Translations under genes and position numbers: made by a program
The notes under the pieces: model-generated
Told to the model about the DNA's origin: nothing
Databases searched by the model: none
Seen by the model: the letters and a program-made list of their open reading frames with translations, nothing else
Shown here: piece after piece, positions 1 to 7,737 of the stretch
How the letters are laid out: every line of letters starts with the position of its first letter
Numbering within the stretch: position 1 is the stretch's first letter
Origin: Devosia sp. SL43
GTDB lineage: Bacteria; Pseudomonadota; Alphaproteobacteria; Rhizobiales; Devosiaceae
Length of the DNA: 64,000 bases
Assembly (NCBI RefSeq): GCF_021729885.1
Contig: NZ_CP063401.1
Span: 806,001 to 870,000, forward strand
Direction: 5' to 3'

Positions 1-20
1 TGCATATAGTTAACAGAAGG

Positions 21-605
21 TTAACCGTTCGGGGCCCAAGTGCTGACGATATCGGACAGTGCCGGACGCGGCCGATCCTCGACCGCAACGGTGGGCGTAC
101 CGATATGCACGAAGCCGACAAAACGCTCGCCGCCGCGTGCACCCAGCATTGTTGCGGCAGCCTGGTCGAACGCATACCAACGCGTCACCCACGATGCGGC
201 AAAGCCGAGGGCATGGGCGGCGTGAACGAGGTTGAAGGCAACATTGCCGGCCGATAGCAGCTGTTCAAATTCTGGCACCTTGGGGTGCGGCTGCGGCGAC
301 GAGATCACGCCGATGGTCAGCGGCGAGGGCAGGAAGCGCTGGCGCTCGATCTCGAGGCTGGCCTCGTCGAGCCCAGGCGTGTTGCGCGCCGCGATCTCGG
401 CCAAAGCCGCGCCGGCCTTGGCGCGATTGTCGCCGTCGATAACCACCAGCCGCCACGGCGTGATCTTGCCGTGGTCGGGCACCCGCGTTCCGATGGTGAG
501 GATCTGCTCGAGTTCCGCCGCATTCGGCCCGGGCTCCTTAAGGAAGGCTATGCCCACGGAGCGGCGGGTCAACAGGTAATCGCGCAAGGCGGGATTGGCG
601 GGCAT
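21..605 (-). CDS. Nitroreductase family protein (YdjA-like)
   Basis: Predicted FMN-dependent NAD(P)H oxidoreductase of 194 aa, close to the size of compact YdjA-type nitroreductases. The N-terminal RRSVGIAF segment is the usual FMN-phosphate-contacting start of the family, VPDHGKITPWRLVVI matches the conserved P-x-G-x-x-x-P-W-R-F block, and GNVAFNLVHAAHALGF is the dimer-interface helix. The substrate cannot be told from sequence. The ATG at 605 was chosen because it places the family start directly before the first helix; the frame stays open to 695, but that extra segment is not nitroreductase-like. It is a lone minus-strand gene at the window edge. Confidence 0.88.
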   Translation of the reverse strand: MPANPALRDYLLTRRSVGIAFLKEPGPNAAELEQILTIGTRVPDHGKITPWRLVVIDGDNRAKAGAALAEIAARNTPGLDEASLEIERQRFLPSPLTIGVISSPQPHPKVPEFEQLLSAGNVAFNLVHAAHALGFAASWVTRWYAFDQAAATMLGARGGERFVGFVHIGTPTVAVEDRPRPALSDIVSTWAPNG

Positions 606-803
606 AGCGAGTCTCCGTTTGGTGCCAGAGCAATAGCCATATTGCCGTCCCCACGCCAGAACCGACGCGATGCCGCGACAAAATCTGTCGCTCACGAGAT
701 TGCGCTGTTTTCATCGCGCTGGCTCTGTGACACAGCTTCTCCCAAATGGCCGGCTAAGCTGGCAATCGATTCAACGGCGTAGCAGCGGACCATAGGGGAC
801 CAG

Positions 804-1784
804 ATGCGTTTGCGACAGAAACTGGCCCTGCTGATTGTTCTGGCTTTTGCCGGTCTGGCGGCGCCATCGGCCGTGACGCCGGTATCCGCGCAGGAAGCTA
901 CGGCGGAAATGCCGCCCATGCCACGCCCCCGCCCTGATCCGGCAATGCTCCCGCCAAGCACCACACCGCCAGTCGCCGGCACCGACACGCCAGCTACCGA
1001 CGCCATCAATTCCGTAACCTCGGCGCCACAGCCCGTGTCGCTCACGGCGCGTATCACGCCGGAAGGCGCTCCGATCCCCGACGGCCTGGTCTGGCGTATC
1101 TTCGACACGACGCCCGATGCCAGCGGCGAGCTTGCACTGGTGGCCAAATCCGACGAAGGCGCAGCCAAGATCGAATTGCCGCCTGGTGAGTATGTCGTGC
1201 ATGTCGCCTATGGCCGCGCCCAGATCAGCGAGACCATGTCGGTCGTACCCGGTGCCAACGAGAAAAGCTTCGTGCTCGAAGCAGGCGCCCTGCGGCTCAA
1301 TTCGGCGGTGACCGGTGACGTGCCGATCCCACCATCACTGCTGAGGTTTGATATTTTCACCGGCGGTGACGAAGCCAACCGCACCATGATCGCCGAGGGC
1401 CTGCTGGCCAACGACATCATCACGCTCAACGCCGGCACTTACCACATCATCTCGCATTTCGGTGACATCAACGCCGTTGTCCGCGCCGATCTGCGCGTCG
1501 AACCCGGCCAGCTGACCGATGCGACCCTCTATCATCACGCCGCGCAGGTATCGTTCAAGCTGGTGTCCGAAGAAGGCGGCGAGGCGATTGCCGACGTTGA
1601 ATGGACGGTCAAGACCTCGGACGGCGCCACCGTCTTTACCAATCTGGGTGCCTTCCCCTCGACTGTTCTGGCTGAGGGCGACTATCTCGTGCTGGCCAAG
1701 CAGGGCGAGCAGGTGTTCAACCGCGAGTTCCAGGTGCAGGCCGGTTCGCCGCGCGAAATCGAAGTGCTGACCAGCGTCTATTAG
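804..1784 (+). CDS. Secreted protein with three tandem beta-rich repeats, unknown function
   Basis: A 326 aa protein with a signal peptide (hydrophobic residues about 7-25, cleavage likely after VSAQ, residue 30) followed by a Pro-rich linker (about 36-60). The rest reads as three repeats of about 80 residues (roughly 77-160, 161-245 and 246-322). Each ends in a similar strand pair: GEYVVHVAYG, GTYHIISHFG and GDYLVLAKQG. This suggests three Ig-like or carboxypeptidase-regulatory-like beta sandwiches in the periplasm. I do not recognise a named family. Its stop overlaps the stop of the convergent LCCL gene by 4 nt. Gene reality is well supported; function is unknown. Confidence 0.75.
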   Translation: MRLRQKLALLIVLAFAGLAAPSAVTPVSAQEATAEMPPMPRPRPDPAMLPPSTTPPVAGTDTPATDAINSVTSAPQPVSLTARITPEGAPIPDGLVWRIFDTTPDASGELALVAKSDEGAAKIELPPGEYVVHVAYGRAQISETMSVVPGANEKSFVLEAGALRLNSAVTGDVPIPPSLLRFDIFTGGDEANRTMIAEGLLANDIITLNAGTYHIISHFGDINAVVRADLRVEPGQLTDATLYHHAAQVSFKLVSEEGGEAIADVEWTVKTSDGATVFTNLGAFPSTVLAEGDYLVLAKQGEQVFNREFQVQAGSPREIEVLTSVY

Positions 1785-2545
1785 TTGGAGAGCTTGGTCC
1801 AAACCTTGCTTCTCTCAGGCAGCACGATGCGGAAGCTGCCAGCCCAGCTGGCATATGTCCCGCTAACCACCCCGTTGGCAGTCGACGCACCATAGCTCGC
1901 CTGGCCCGGCAGGATTTCCACCGTTACCACGCCGGTCTCACCCGGCCGGAGCACGCCAGCATGCACCGCTGCGACGGCCAGTTTTGAATCGTCAGTATAG
2001 GGACCATCGCCCCAGAGCGAACCTGTGGTGGAACCGGTGACTTCGAATTTGAGGATCGTGCCGTGCTGGCCCCGATACCCCGATAGGTCACCTGGATCGG
2101 GCAGTGCTACGTCGCCAAGCAGCTCGACCCCTGTCAGCTTGTAGGCAACATCCCAGGCGCCATAGGACAGGCTGGTTACCCCATGCCGTTCGCTTCCGGC
2201 ATATGCCGGCAGGCCGTCGACGATCTCCACTGTCACGATGCCGCTCTGCCCGGGCTCGAGCAAGCCGGCATGGACGGCGGCAACGGCCAACACAGAGTCA
2301 CTGGTATAGGTGCCATCACCCCAGATGCCACCGCGGGTCGCTCCGACAACCTCGAAACGATGCGTCGTACCAATAGCGGTGGCAAAACTGAACAGGCTGC
2401 CTGGATCGGGTGCAGGTGCCGCAATCACCGACGCAGCTGTCGCCGGCGACCCGAGTTTTGCGGAACTCTGCGCCAGGGCGCCCTGCCCCAAAACCAGCGT
2501 AACGGCAACGGCCGACAAAAGCTTGGCTAATGGAGCTGACGACAC
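1781..2545 (-). CDS. Secreted protein with two LCCL domains
   Basis: A 254 aa exported protein with a signal peptide (residues 1-26, ending ALAQ). Two tandem copies of the LCCL fold follow at about residues 60-137 and 163-241. Each shows the hallmark WGdGxYTxDSxLAVAAVHAG (residues 75-94 and 178-197) and a downstream G-V-S-x-x-Y-x-x-W segment. LCCL domains occur in eukaryotic extracellular proteins such as cochlin and Limulus factor C and in some bacterial exported proteins, where ligand binding is suspected. Neither domain here contains a cysteine, so the eukaryotic disulfides are absent. It is convergent with the repeat protein (4-nt stop overlap) and divergent from the next secreted gene. 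Confidence 0.8.
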   Translation of the reverse strand: MSSAPLAKLLSAVAVTLVLGQGALAQSSAKLGSPATAASVIAAPAPDPGSLFSFATAIGTTHRFEVVGATRGGIWGDGTYTSDSVLAVAAVHAGLLEPGQSGIVTVEIVDGLPAYAGSERHGVTSLSYGAWDVAYKLTGVELLGDVALPDPGDLSGYRGQHGTILKFEVTGSTTGSLWGDGPYTDDSKLAVAAVHAGVLRPGETGVVTVEILPGQASYGASTANGVVSGTYASWAGSFRIVLPERSKVWTKLSN

Positions 2546-2698
2546 GACATGGCCCGCCGGTTGTTGGACTGTTGGCGCTATATTGCGCGGGCCATGGCGG
2601 CTGGCAAGCGAAGTGATGCATGCCGCCGCCGTTTGCCTATTGAAGGTAACGGTCCGATAGCCCAGATTGCGCCCGAACCGATAGCGGGAGAAACCAGA

Positions 2699-4513
2699 AT
2701 GCAGACCAGCACGACGTCCCGGCGCCGCCTTGGAGCGCTTGCCGCAGCCTGCCTATTGAGCGTGGCCTTGCCAACGACAGCCGCCTGGGCCCAGAAGTCC
2801 AAGACCAAGGCCGAGCCCTCAGTCGAAGCACCGGCGGAAACGCCCGCCGTAGCCACCGCCGCCGAATTTTCCGTCGCTATCCCAACGATCGATGCAGTGG
2901 ACTCCAACGTCGACGATGAAACGCTGCGCGAAATTTTCGCCGGAAATGTCATCGACAATGCCGAAGACCTTGCCGGCTTGACCGCCACCAGCATCACCAT
3001 TCCCGAAATCACCATCAACGCCACCAATACAGTCGACGGGGAAACCACGACGGTCGGCTTCGTCATGAGCGACCTGGTATTTGCCGATGTGGCCGATGGC
3101 GTAGCCGGCTCTGTCAGCGTCGCCTCGGCAACGTTCGATGTTGGTGAAGCCGGTAGCGGGTCCTACGACGCCTTCACCATGAGCGACTTTAATATCGGAG
3201 CATTGCTCGGCGTTCTTGGCCTGGTCGATAATGTCGAACCGGGCGAATTCCAGACCATCTACAGCGATTTCACCATGGAAGGCGGTTCGCTGTCCTATCC
3301 GCAGATCGATTGCACTCTCAATCCCGCGACTGCTGGCGAATTCAAGGCAAGGCCGTTCAACTACTCGGTCCCTGAGATGATGCAACTGGTTAGCACGCTG
3401 TCGGAAACTGAGACGCCTTCGCCCGAGACGCTTGGCGCCCTGCTCCGGATGTATGCTGACGTACTGACCGCCTTCGAAATGTCGGAAGTGAAGTATTCTG
3501 GCGTCGACTGCAGCGGCACGGACGACGAGGGCCGCCCCCTAACCATCGCGGTTGGCAGCTTTACGATGGGCCCCTGGACTCCCGGCGTTTACCCCGCCTT
3601 CTCGGTTGAGGGTGTCGAAATCGCCGTCGAGGGCGACGGCGCGGTCAGCCTGGGCAGTGCCACATTCAAGGAAATGGACCTGTCGGGCCCCATCGCAGCC
3701 ATTGAGGCCGCACCGGAAGCCCTCGACGAAGCCTGGTTTGTAGCGAATGCCCGGTCACTCATTCCGGCCTTCGCCGGCTTCTCCTTTGACGGCCTCGATA
3801 TCGACGTTCCAGATCCCGAGACCGAAGGCGGTCGCATCACGGCCAGCATCGGCGCGTTCGATCTTTCCCTGGCTGAGTATGTCAACGGCATTCCCAGCGA
3901 CATCCTGACCACGGGTAGCAACATCGTTGTCGATCTACCCGAGGATTCCGACGACGAGCAGGTCCAGCAACTGCTGGCTTTGGGCATCACCAGTGTCGAT
4001 GCTGGCTTCACTGTCGATGCATCTTGGAACGAGGCCGAGAACACCATCTCAGTGGACGAAGTCTCGGTCACCGGCGCCGATCTCGCCACGGTCCTCCTCA
4101 GCGGCACCATCGCCAACGCGACCGAAGCGCTGTTCGCTACCGACCAGAACGAGATGATGGCCGCGGCAATGGGCATCGCCATCGCCAACCTCAAGGTCGA
4201 CGTGACCGATGCGGGTCTGTCCGACATCATCCTGGCGCGCGTTGCCGCCGATCAGGGCGGCACAGCGGAACAGATGCGTCCGGTCTTCGCCGGCCTCGCC
4301 GAAGGGACAATCGTCGGCATGCTTGCCGGTGCAGCCGAAGCCCAGAAGGTTGGTGGCGCCGTCAGCAGCTTCGTCAGCGGCCAGGCCAAGCAGCTCATCA
4401 TCGAGCTGACCGCAAAAGAAGCACCCGGCCTCGGGCTAATGGACTTCATGGCGGCAGAGAGCGATCCGACGGTGCTGATCGGCAAGGTCACGATCGACGC
4501 GACAGCCAAGTAA
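2699..4513 (+). CDS. Large secreted protein of unknown function
   Basis: A 604 aa exported protein. The start at 2699 gives a clean signal peptide (RRR, then a hydrophobic core, cleavage near TTAAWAQ at about residue 32); the open frame extends up to 2549, but that part is Arg-rich and not signal-like. After a Lys/Pro/Ala linker, the mature part is acidic, with many repeated beta-strand phrases such as SVxxATFxxG, AFTMSDFNIG and TIAVGSFTMG. This suggests a long repetitive beta structure. Only a few cysteines are present. I cannot assign a family. It is followed by a strong hairpin at 4521. Confidence 0.7.
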   Translation: MQTSTTSRRRLGALAAACLLSVALPTTAAWAQKSKTKAEPSVEAPAETPAVATAAEFSVAIPTIDAVDSNVDDETLREIFAGNVIDNAEDLAGLTATSITIPEITINATNTVDGETTTVGFVMSDLVFADVADGVAGSVSVASATFDVGEAGSGSYDAFTMSDFNIGALLGVLGLVDNVEPGEFQTIYSDFTMEGGSLSYPQIDCTLNPATAGEFKARPFNYSVPEMMQLVSTLSETETPSPETLGALLRMYADVLTAFEMSEVKYSGVDCSGTDDEGRPLTIAVGSFTMGPWTPGVYPAFSVEGVEIAVEGDGAVSLGSATFKEMDLSGPIAAIEAAPEALDEAWFVANARSLIPAFAGFSFDGLDIDVPDPETEGGRITASIGAFDLSLAEYVNGIPSDILTTGSNIVVDLPEDSDDEQVQQLLALGITSVDAGFTVDASWNEAENTISVDEVSVTGADLATVLLSGTIANATEALFATDQNEMMAAAMGIAIANLKVDVTDAGLSDIILARVAADQGGTAEQMRPVFAGLAEGTIVGMLAGAAEAQKVGGAVSSFVSGQAKQLIIELTAKEAPGLGLMDFMAAESDPTVLIGKVTIDATAK

Positions 4514-4520
4514 GACACAA

Positions 4521-4542
4521 GGGGCCGCTTTCGAGCGGCCCC
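4521..4542. terminator. Intrinsic-type hairpin between convergent genes
   Basis: Perfect 9-bp stem GGGGCCGCT / AGCGGCCCC closed by a TTCG tetraloop, placed 7 nt after the stop of the 604 aa secreted protein and 7 nt before the stop of the convergent phosphohexomutase. There is no long T tract on either side, but the position between two stops suggests a bidirectional terminator. Confidence 0.75.
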
Positions 4543-4549
4543 GATCGTT

Positions 4550-5953
4550 TCAGCGGACCTGTTTGGCAGCCGCAGCCATCGCCCAGTTCAGCAGGCTCTG
4601 AGCGACTTCAGGCGAACTACCCTCGACATAGCAGCGCAGTTCGGGCGCATTGCCCGAGGCACGGAAATGCACCATGTCGCCCGATTGCGTACGGAATTGC
4701 AGCCCATCTATGGTCGACAAGCCGGCAATGCCGTGCGGCGCAAAGAATGCCTCGGCAAACTCGCGATCCGCCTCCAGTCGCTTGAGAAAATCCCCGCTGC
4801 GCTCGCCGGGCACATCCTGAAGCCGATCGGCGATGGCATGCTGCAGTGGCAGTTCCGCAACGATCTCATCAACCCGCCTGCACTGCCGCGCCGCTAACCC
4901 CAGCGCGCAAAGCAACGGCAGCACCGCATCGCGCGTTGGAAGTGGCGTCAGCGGCTGCCCATCGACGGCGATGCCGTCGCCGACGAAGGTGCCGCCATTG
5001 GCTTCGAAACCCACCACGCCATCATGGTGCTGCTCCATCGCCGCCACGACGAAGGGCGAACCGACTTTGGTGCGGATCACATTGGCAAAGAAGCAGGTGC
5101 GTTCGATCGCCGAATTGGAGGTGACGGGTGTCACCACGGTCCGGGCGCCGAGGAACCGTGCCGCCAGCAGGCCCAGCACGTCGCCGCGCACGAAGGCGCC
5201 ATCGCCGTCCATCAACAGCGGCCGATCACCATCGCCATCGGCGGAGACGATCGCGTCCAGCTTTTCGCTGGCGATCCACCCCTGGAGCGGCGCAAACACC
5301 GCATCGCCAAATGCTTCGGTATCGACAGCCACAAAAGTGTCGGTACGACCGAGGCTCACCGTCGCGGCCCCCGCCAGCCTGAGGATACGCGTGAGAAGGT
5401 CGCGCGCCACGGTGGAATGCTCGAACACACCGATGCGCATGCCCGCAAGGGTGCCCGAAGGCAGCAGGGTGGCAAACCGGTCAACGTAGCGCTCCACGGC
5501 GGCGGAGGCCTCGTCGCTCAGCGGACGAGAACTGTCGGGAACTGCTTCATCGGTCAGCGCCGCCAGTATCCCGGCCTCATCGGCTTTGCTGATTTCGCCC
5601 GATGGAACATAGAATTTGAGCCCATTCCGGTCCGATGGAATATGGCTGCCGGTGATCATGATCGCCCCGCATCCGGCGGCCATGGCATGGTAGGCCAAAG
5701 CTGGCGTCGGAATCGTCCCGCAGTCGACGGCCTCGAGCCCGAACTCGACGATCGCAGCCGCGCAATCCTTGGCTATGGCGGGGCTAGACTGACGAAAATC
5801 CCGCCCCAGGAACAGCTTGCCCCCACCCAGTTGGCCGAGCCCCTGCATATGCCGCAGAAACGCCGCGGTGTAGCGCCGCGCCGCCTGCCCTTCGAGCTCC
5901 ACGGCAAGCCCGCGCAGGCCACTGGTTCCGAATTTGAGACTGGACTGAGACAC
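4550..5953 (-). CDS. Phosphohexomutase (phosphomannomutase/phosphoglucomutase family)
   Basis: A 467 aa alpha-D-phosphohexomutase that should interconvert hexose 6- and 1-phosphates to feed sugar-nucleotide synthesis. The N-terminus has FGTSGLRG (residues 8-15). The phosphoserine loop is TGSHIP with Ser103, the Mg-binding loop is D239-G-D241-G-D243-R, the sugar-selectivity loop is EANGG (about 317-321), and a C-terminal RASGNAPELR phosphate-binding loop is present. The TGSHIPSDRNGLKFY form resembles phosphomannomutases of rhizobial polysaccharide loci more than glucosamine mutases. It lies 33 nt downstream of the UDP-glucuronate epimerase gene on the same strand, so the two probably form an envelope-polysaccharide operon. 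The precise sugar is inferred. Confidence 0.9.
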   Translation of the reverse strand: MSQSSLKFGTSGLRGLAVELEGQAARRYTAAFLRHMQGLGQLGGGKLFLGRDFRQSSPAIAKDCAAAIVEFGLEAVDCGTIPTPALAYHAMAAGCGAIMITGSHIPSDRNGLKFYVPSGEISKADEAGILAALTDEAVPDSSRPLSDEASAAVERYVDRFATLLPSGTLAGMRIGVFEHSTVARDLLTRILRLAGAATVSLGRTDTFVAVDTEAFGDAVFAPLQGWIASEKLDAIVSADGDGDRPLLMDGDGAFVRGDVLGLLAARFLGARTVVTPVTSNSAIERTCFFANVIRTKVGSPFVVAAMEQHHDGVVGFEANGGTFVGDGIAVDGQPLTPLPTRDAVLPLLCALGLAARQCRRVDEIVAELPLQHAIADRLQDVPGERSGDFLKRLEADREFAEAFFAPHGIAGLSTIDGLQFRTQSGDMVHFRASGNAPELRCYVEGSSPEVAQSLLNWAMAAAAKQVR

Positions 5954-5986
5954 CGCTATCTCTCTGGTTGTGCTACGTTCTGCCGG

Positions 5987-6985
5987 TCATAGGCTGTGGT
6001 ATTGGCGATACCAAGCCACAAAACGTGCAATGCCGGTATCAATTGGCGTATGGGGTAGATCGCCCACGATGCGGCGCAGCAGCCCAACATCGGCCGCGGT
6101 CTCTCGGGGATCGCCTGCTTGCAGCGGCAGGAACCGGCTATCGGCCTTTCGCCCCAGCGCCGCCTCAATCGCCGCAACAAAGTCCATTAGCGGCTCTGGG
6201 TGCCCGCCCGCCAGGTTGACGCAACGATAGGGCGCAACCGGCGATAGAGAGTCGCCCTCGACACGCTCACCGACGACCGGCCCCTTGGGAATGATGCGCA
6301 TCACCGCCTCAATGAGGTCGTCGATATAGGTGAAGTCTCGCCGCATCTCACCACCGCCATAGATGTCGATCGGCCGCCCCTCAAGGATCGCCGCCACGAA
6401 CTTGAACAGCGCCATATCCGGCCGCCCCCAAGGTCCATAGACGGTGAAAAAGCGCAGGCAGGTCGTGGGCATATCGAACAGATGCGCATAGGCATGCGCC
6501 ATCGCCTCCCCACCCTTCTTGGTCGCCGCATAGAGCGAGATAGGCGTATGCGCCGCATCCAGCTCCGAGAACGGCACCTTAATATTGCCGCCATAGACCG
6601 AACTGGACGACGCGAACAGCAGATGCGCCGGCTTGCTGGCGCGCGCGGCCTCCAGCAGGTTGCCGGTGCCCACTAGATTGGCCCCGACATAGCTTTGAGG
6701 CTGCTCTATGCTGAACCGCACTCCCGCCTGGGCAGCAAGATGCACGACGACCTCGGCATCGGCGCCTTGCAGCGACGCGGCGAGCAGGTCGGCATCCTCC
6801 AGCCAGCCTTCGATACTGGTGAAGCCGGCATATCGCGCCAACTCGGCCAGCCGCCCGCGCTTCAGGGCAACATCGTAATAGTCGGTGACGGCATCAAAGC
6901 CTATGACCGTGTGCCCCTCATCGAGCAGACGCCGGGCCAGATGATAGCCAATGAACCCGGCCGTCCCGGTAACGAAAACCCGCAT
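5987..6985 (-). CDS. NAD-dependent epimerase, probable UDP-glucuronate 4-epimerase
   Basis: A 332 aa extended short-chain dehydrogenase. The Rossmann motif TGTAGFIGYHLA (G7, G10, G13) starts at residue 6. The catalytic set is SSSVYG (about 127-132) with Tyr152 and Lys156 in SLYAATKKG. The AQAGVRFSIEQPQSYV block, the RFFTVYGPWGRPDMA stretch and the ending of the family match UDP-glucuronate 4-epimerases, which make UDP-galacturonate for capsule or LPS core in Hyphomicrobiales. The downstream phosphohexomutase supports an envelope-sugar role. Substrate assignment is by family resemblance only. Confidence 0.87.
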   Translation of the reverse strand: MRVFVTGTAGFIGYHLARRLLDEGHTVIGFDAVTDYYDVALKRGRLAELARYAGFTSIEGWLEDADLLAASLQGADAEVVVHLAAQAGVRFSIEQPQSYVGANLVGTGNLLEAARASKPAHLLFASSSSVYGGNIKVPFSELDAAHTPISLYAATKKGGEAMAHAYAHLFDMPTTCLRFFTVYGPWGRPDMALFKFVAAILEGRPIDIYGGGEMRRDFTYIDDLIEAVMRIIPKGPVVGERVEGDSLSPVAPYRCVNLAGGHPEPLMDFVAAIEAALGRKADSRFLPLQAGDPRETAADVGLLRRIVGDLPHTPIDTGIARFVAWYRQYHSL

Positions 6986-7062
6986 TTATGTTCCCTGCAC
7001 CGGTCGACCAACGACCACATCGCTTCGACACGTAGCCAAGTCAATGCTGCAAGAGATGGCCA

Positions 7063-7494
7063 TCACTCTACGTCCGGCTTGACGCTGCGATGACGTTTCA
7101 CCACGCCGCGAATAGCCTTGCCGTCAAGGCGCCGGCGCTTGGAAGCCAGCGTCGGCCTGGTGGCAACACGCGGCTTGGGCACATGCGAGCCGGCCACCAG
7201 CAGGCCTACAAGGCGCTCCAGTGCGTCGGCCCGGTTCATCGGCTGGTCGCGGTGTCCATTGGCGATGATGACGATCACGCCATCCTTGGTCAGCCGCTTG
7301 CCGGCCAGCACCGCCACGCGCCGCTTCATCGCTTCGGGAATGTTAGGAGAATTGGCCAGGTCAAAGCGCAGCTGCACCGCGCTCGACACCTTGTTGACAT
7401 TCTGCCCACCGGCGCCGGTACCACGAACGAAACTCTCCTCGATCTCGGATGGATCGATGGAAATGGAGCGGGTGATGACAATGGGATCAGCCAT
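7063..7494 (-). CDS. arfB: Alternative ribosome-rescue factor / peptidyl-tRNA hydrolase ArfB
   Basis: A 143 aa stop-codon-independent release factor. It carries the catalytic GGQ at residues 29-31 within GTGAGGQNVNKVSSAV, and a long basic C-terminal tail (KPRVATRPTLASKRRR onward) that is known to enter the empty mRNA channel of stalled ribosomes. Length fits ArfB (about 140 aa) and is too short for RF1/RF2. It lies 12 nt downstream of a small conserved gene and thrS, all on the minus strand, so it is probably co-transcribed with translation genes. Confidence 0.93.
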   Translation of the reverse strand: MADPIVITRSISIDPSEIEESFVRGTGAGGQNVNKVSSAVQLRFDLANSPNIPEAMKRRVAVLAGKRLTKDGVIVIIANGHRDQPMNRADALERLVGLLVAGSHVPKPRVATRPTLASKRRRLDGKAIRGVVKRHRSVKPDVE

Positions 7495-7506
7495 CCCCGC
7501 TCCTTA

Positions 7507-7737
7507 CTAGTTCCGGTACCGACCCGCGAAGATGATTTCGCCCTCGTGGATCGTGAGCCCCTTGACGGTTGCCCGATACTTGCCAGGCAGGCCCTCTGCC
7601 TCGATCACCCAGCCCTTCTTCAGCATACCGGCGAAGACCTTTTCGCCGATATCCTTGAAGTCGCCTGGTCCCAACGCATTCTCTTCGCCGAGATGCGTCA
7701 GGGCCTTGATCTCGCGATTGGACGGGCGCTGCGGCAT
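7507..7737 (-). CDS. Small conserved hypothetical protein between thrS and arfB
   Basis: A 76 aa soluble protein starting MPQRPSNREIKALTHLGE. Residues 1-40 could form a helical winged-helix-like unit and residues 45-74 a beta-rich end (KYRATVKGLTIHEGEIIFAG). Its ATG overlaps the thrS stop in a TAATG junction (7735-7739), so it is translationally coupled to thrS, and arfB follows 12 nt later. No family is recognised. Coupling and coding bias make it a real gene. Confidence 0.75.
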   Translation of the reverse strand: MPQRPSNREIKALTHLGEENALGPGDFKDIGEKVFAGMLKKGWVIEAEGLPGKYRATVKGLTIHEGEIIFAGRYRN

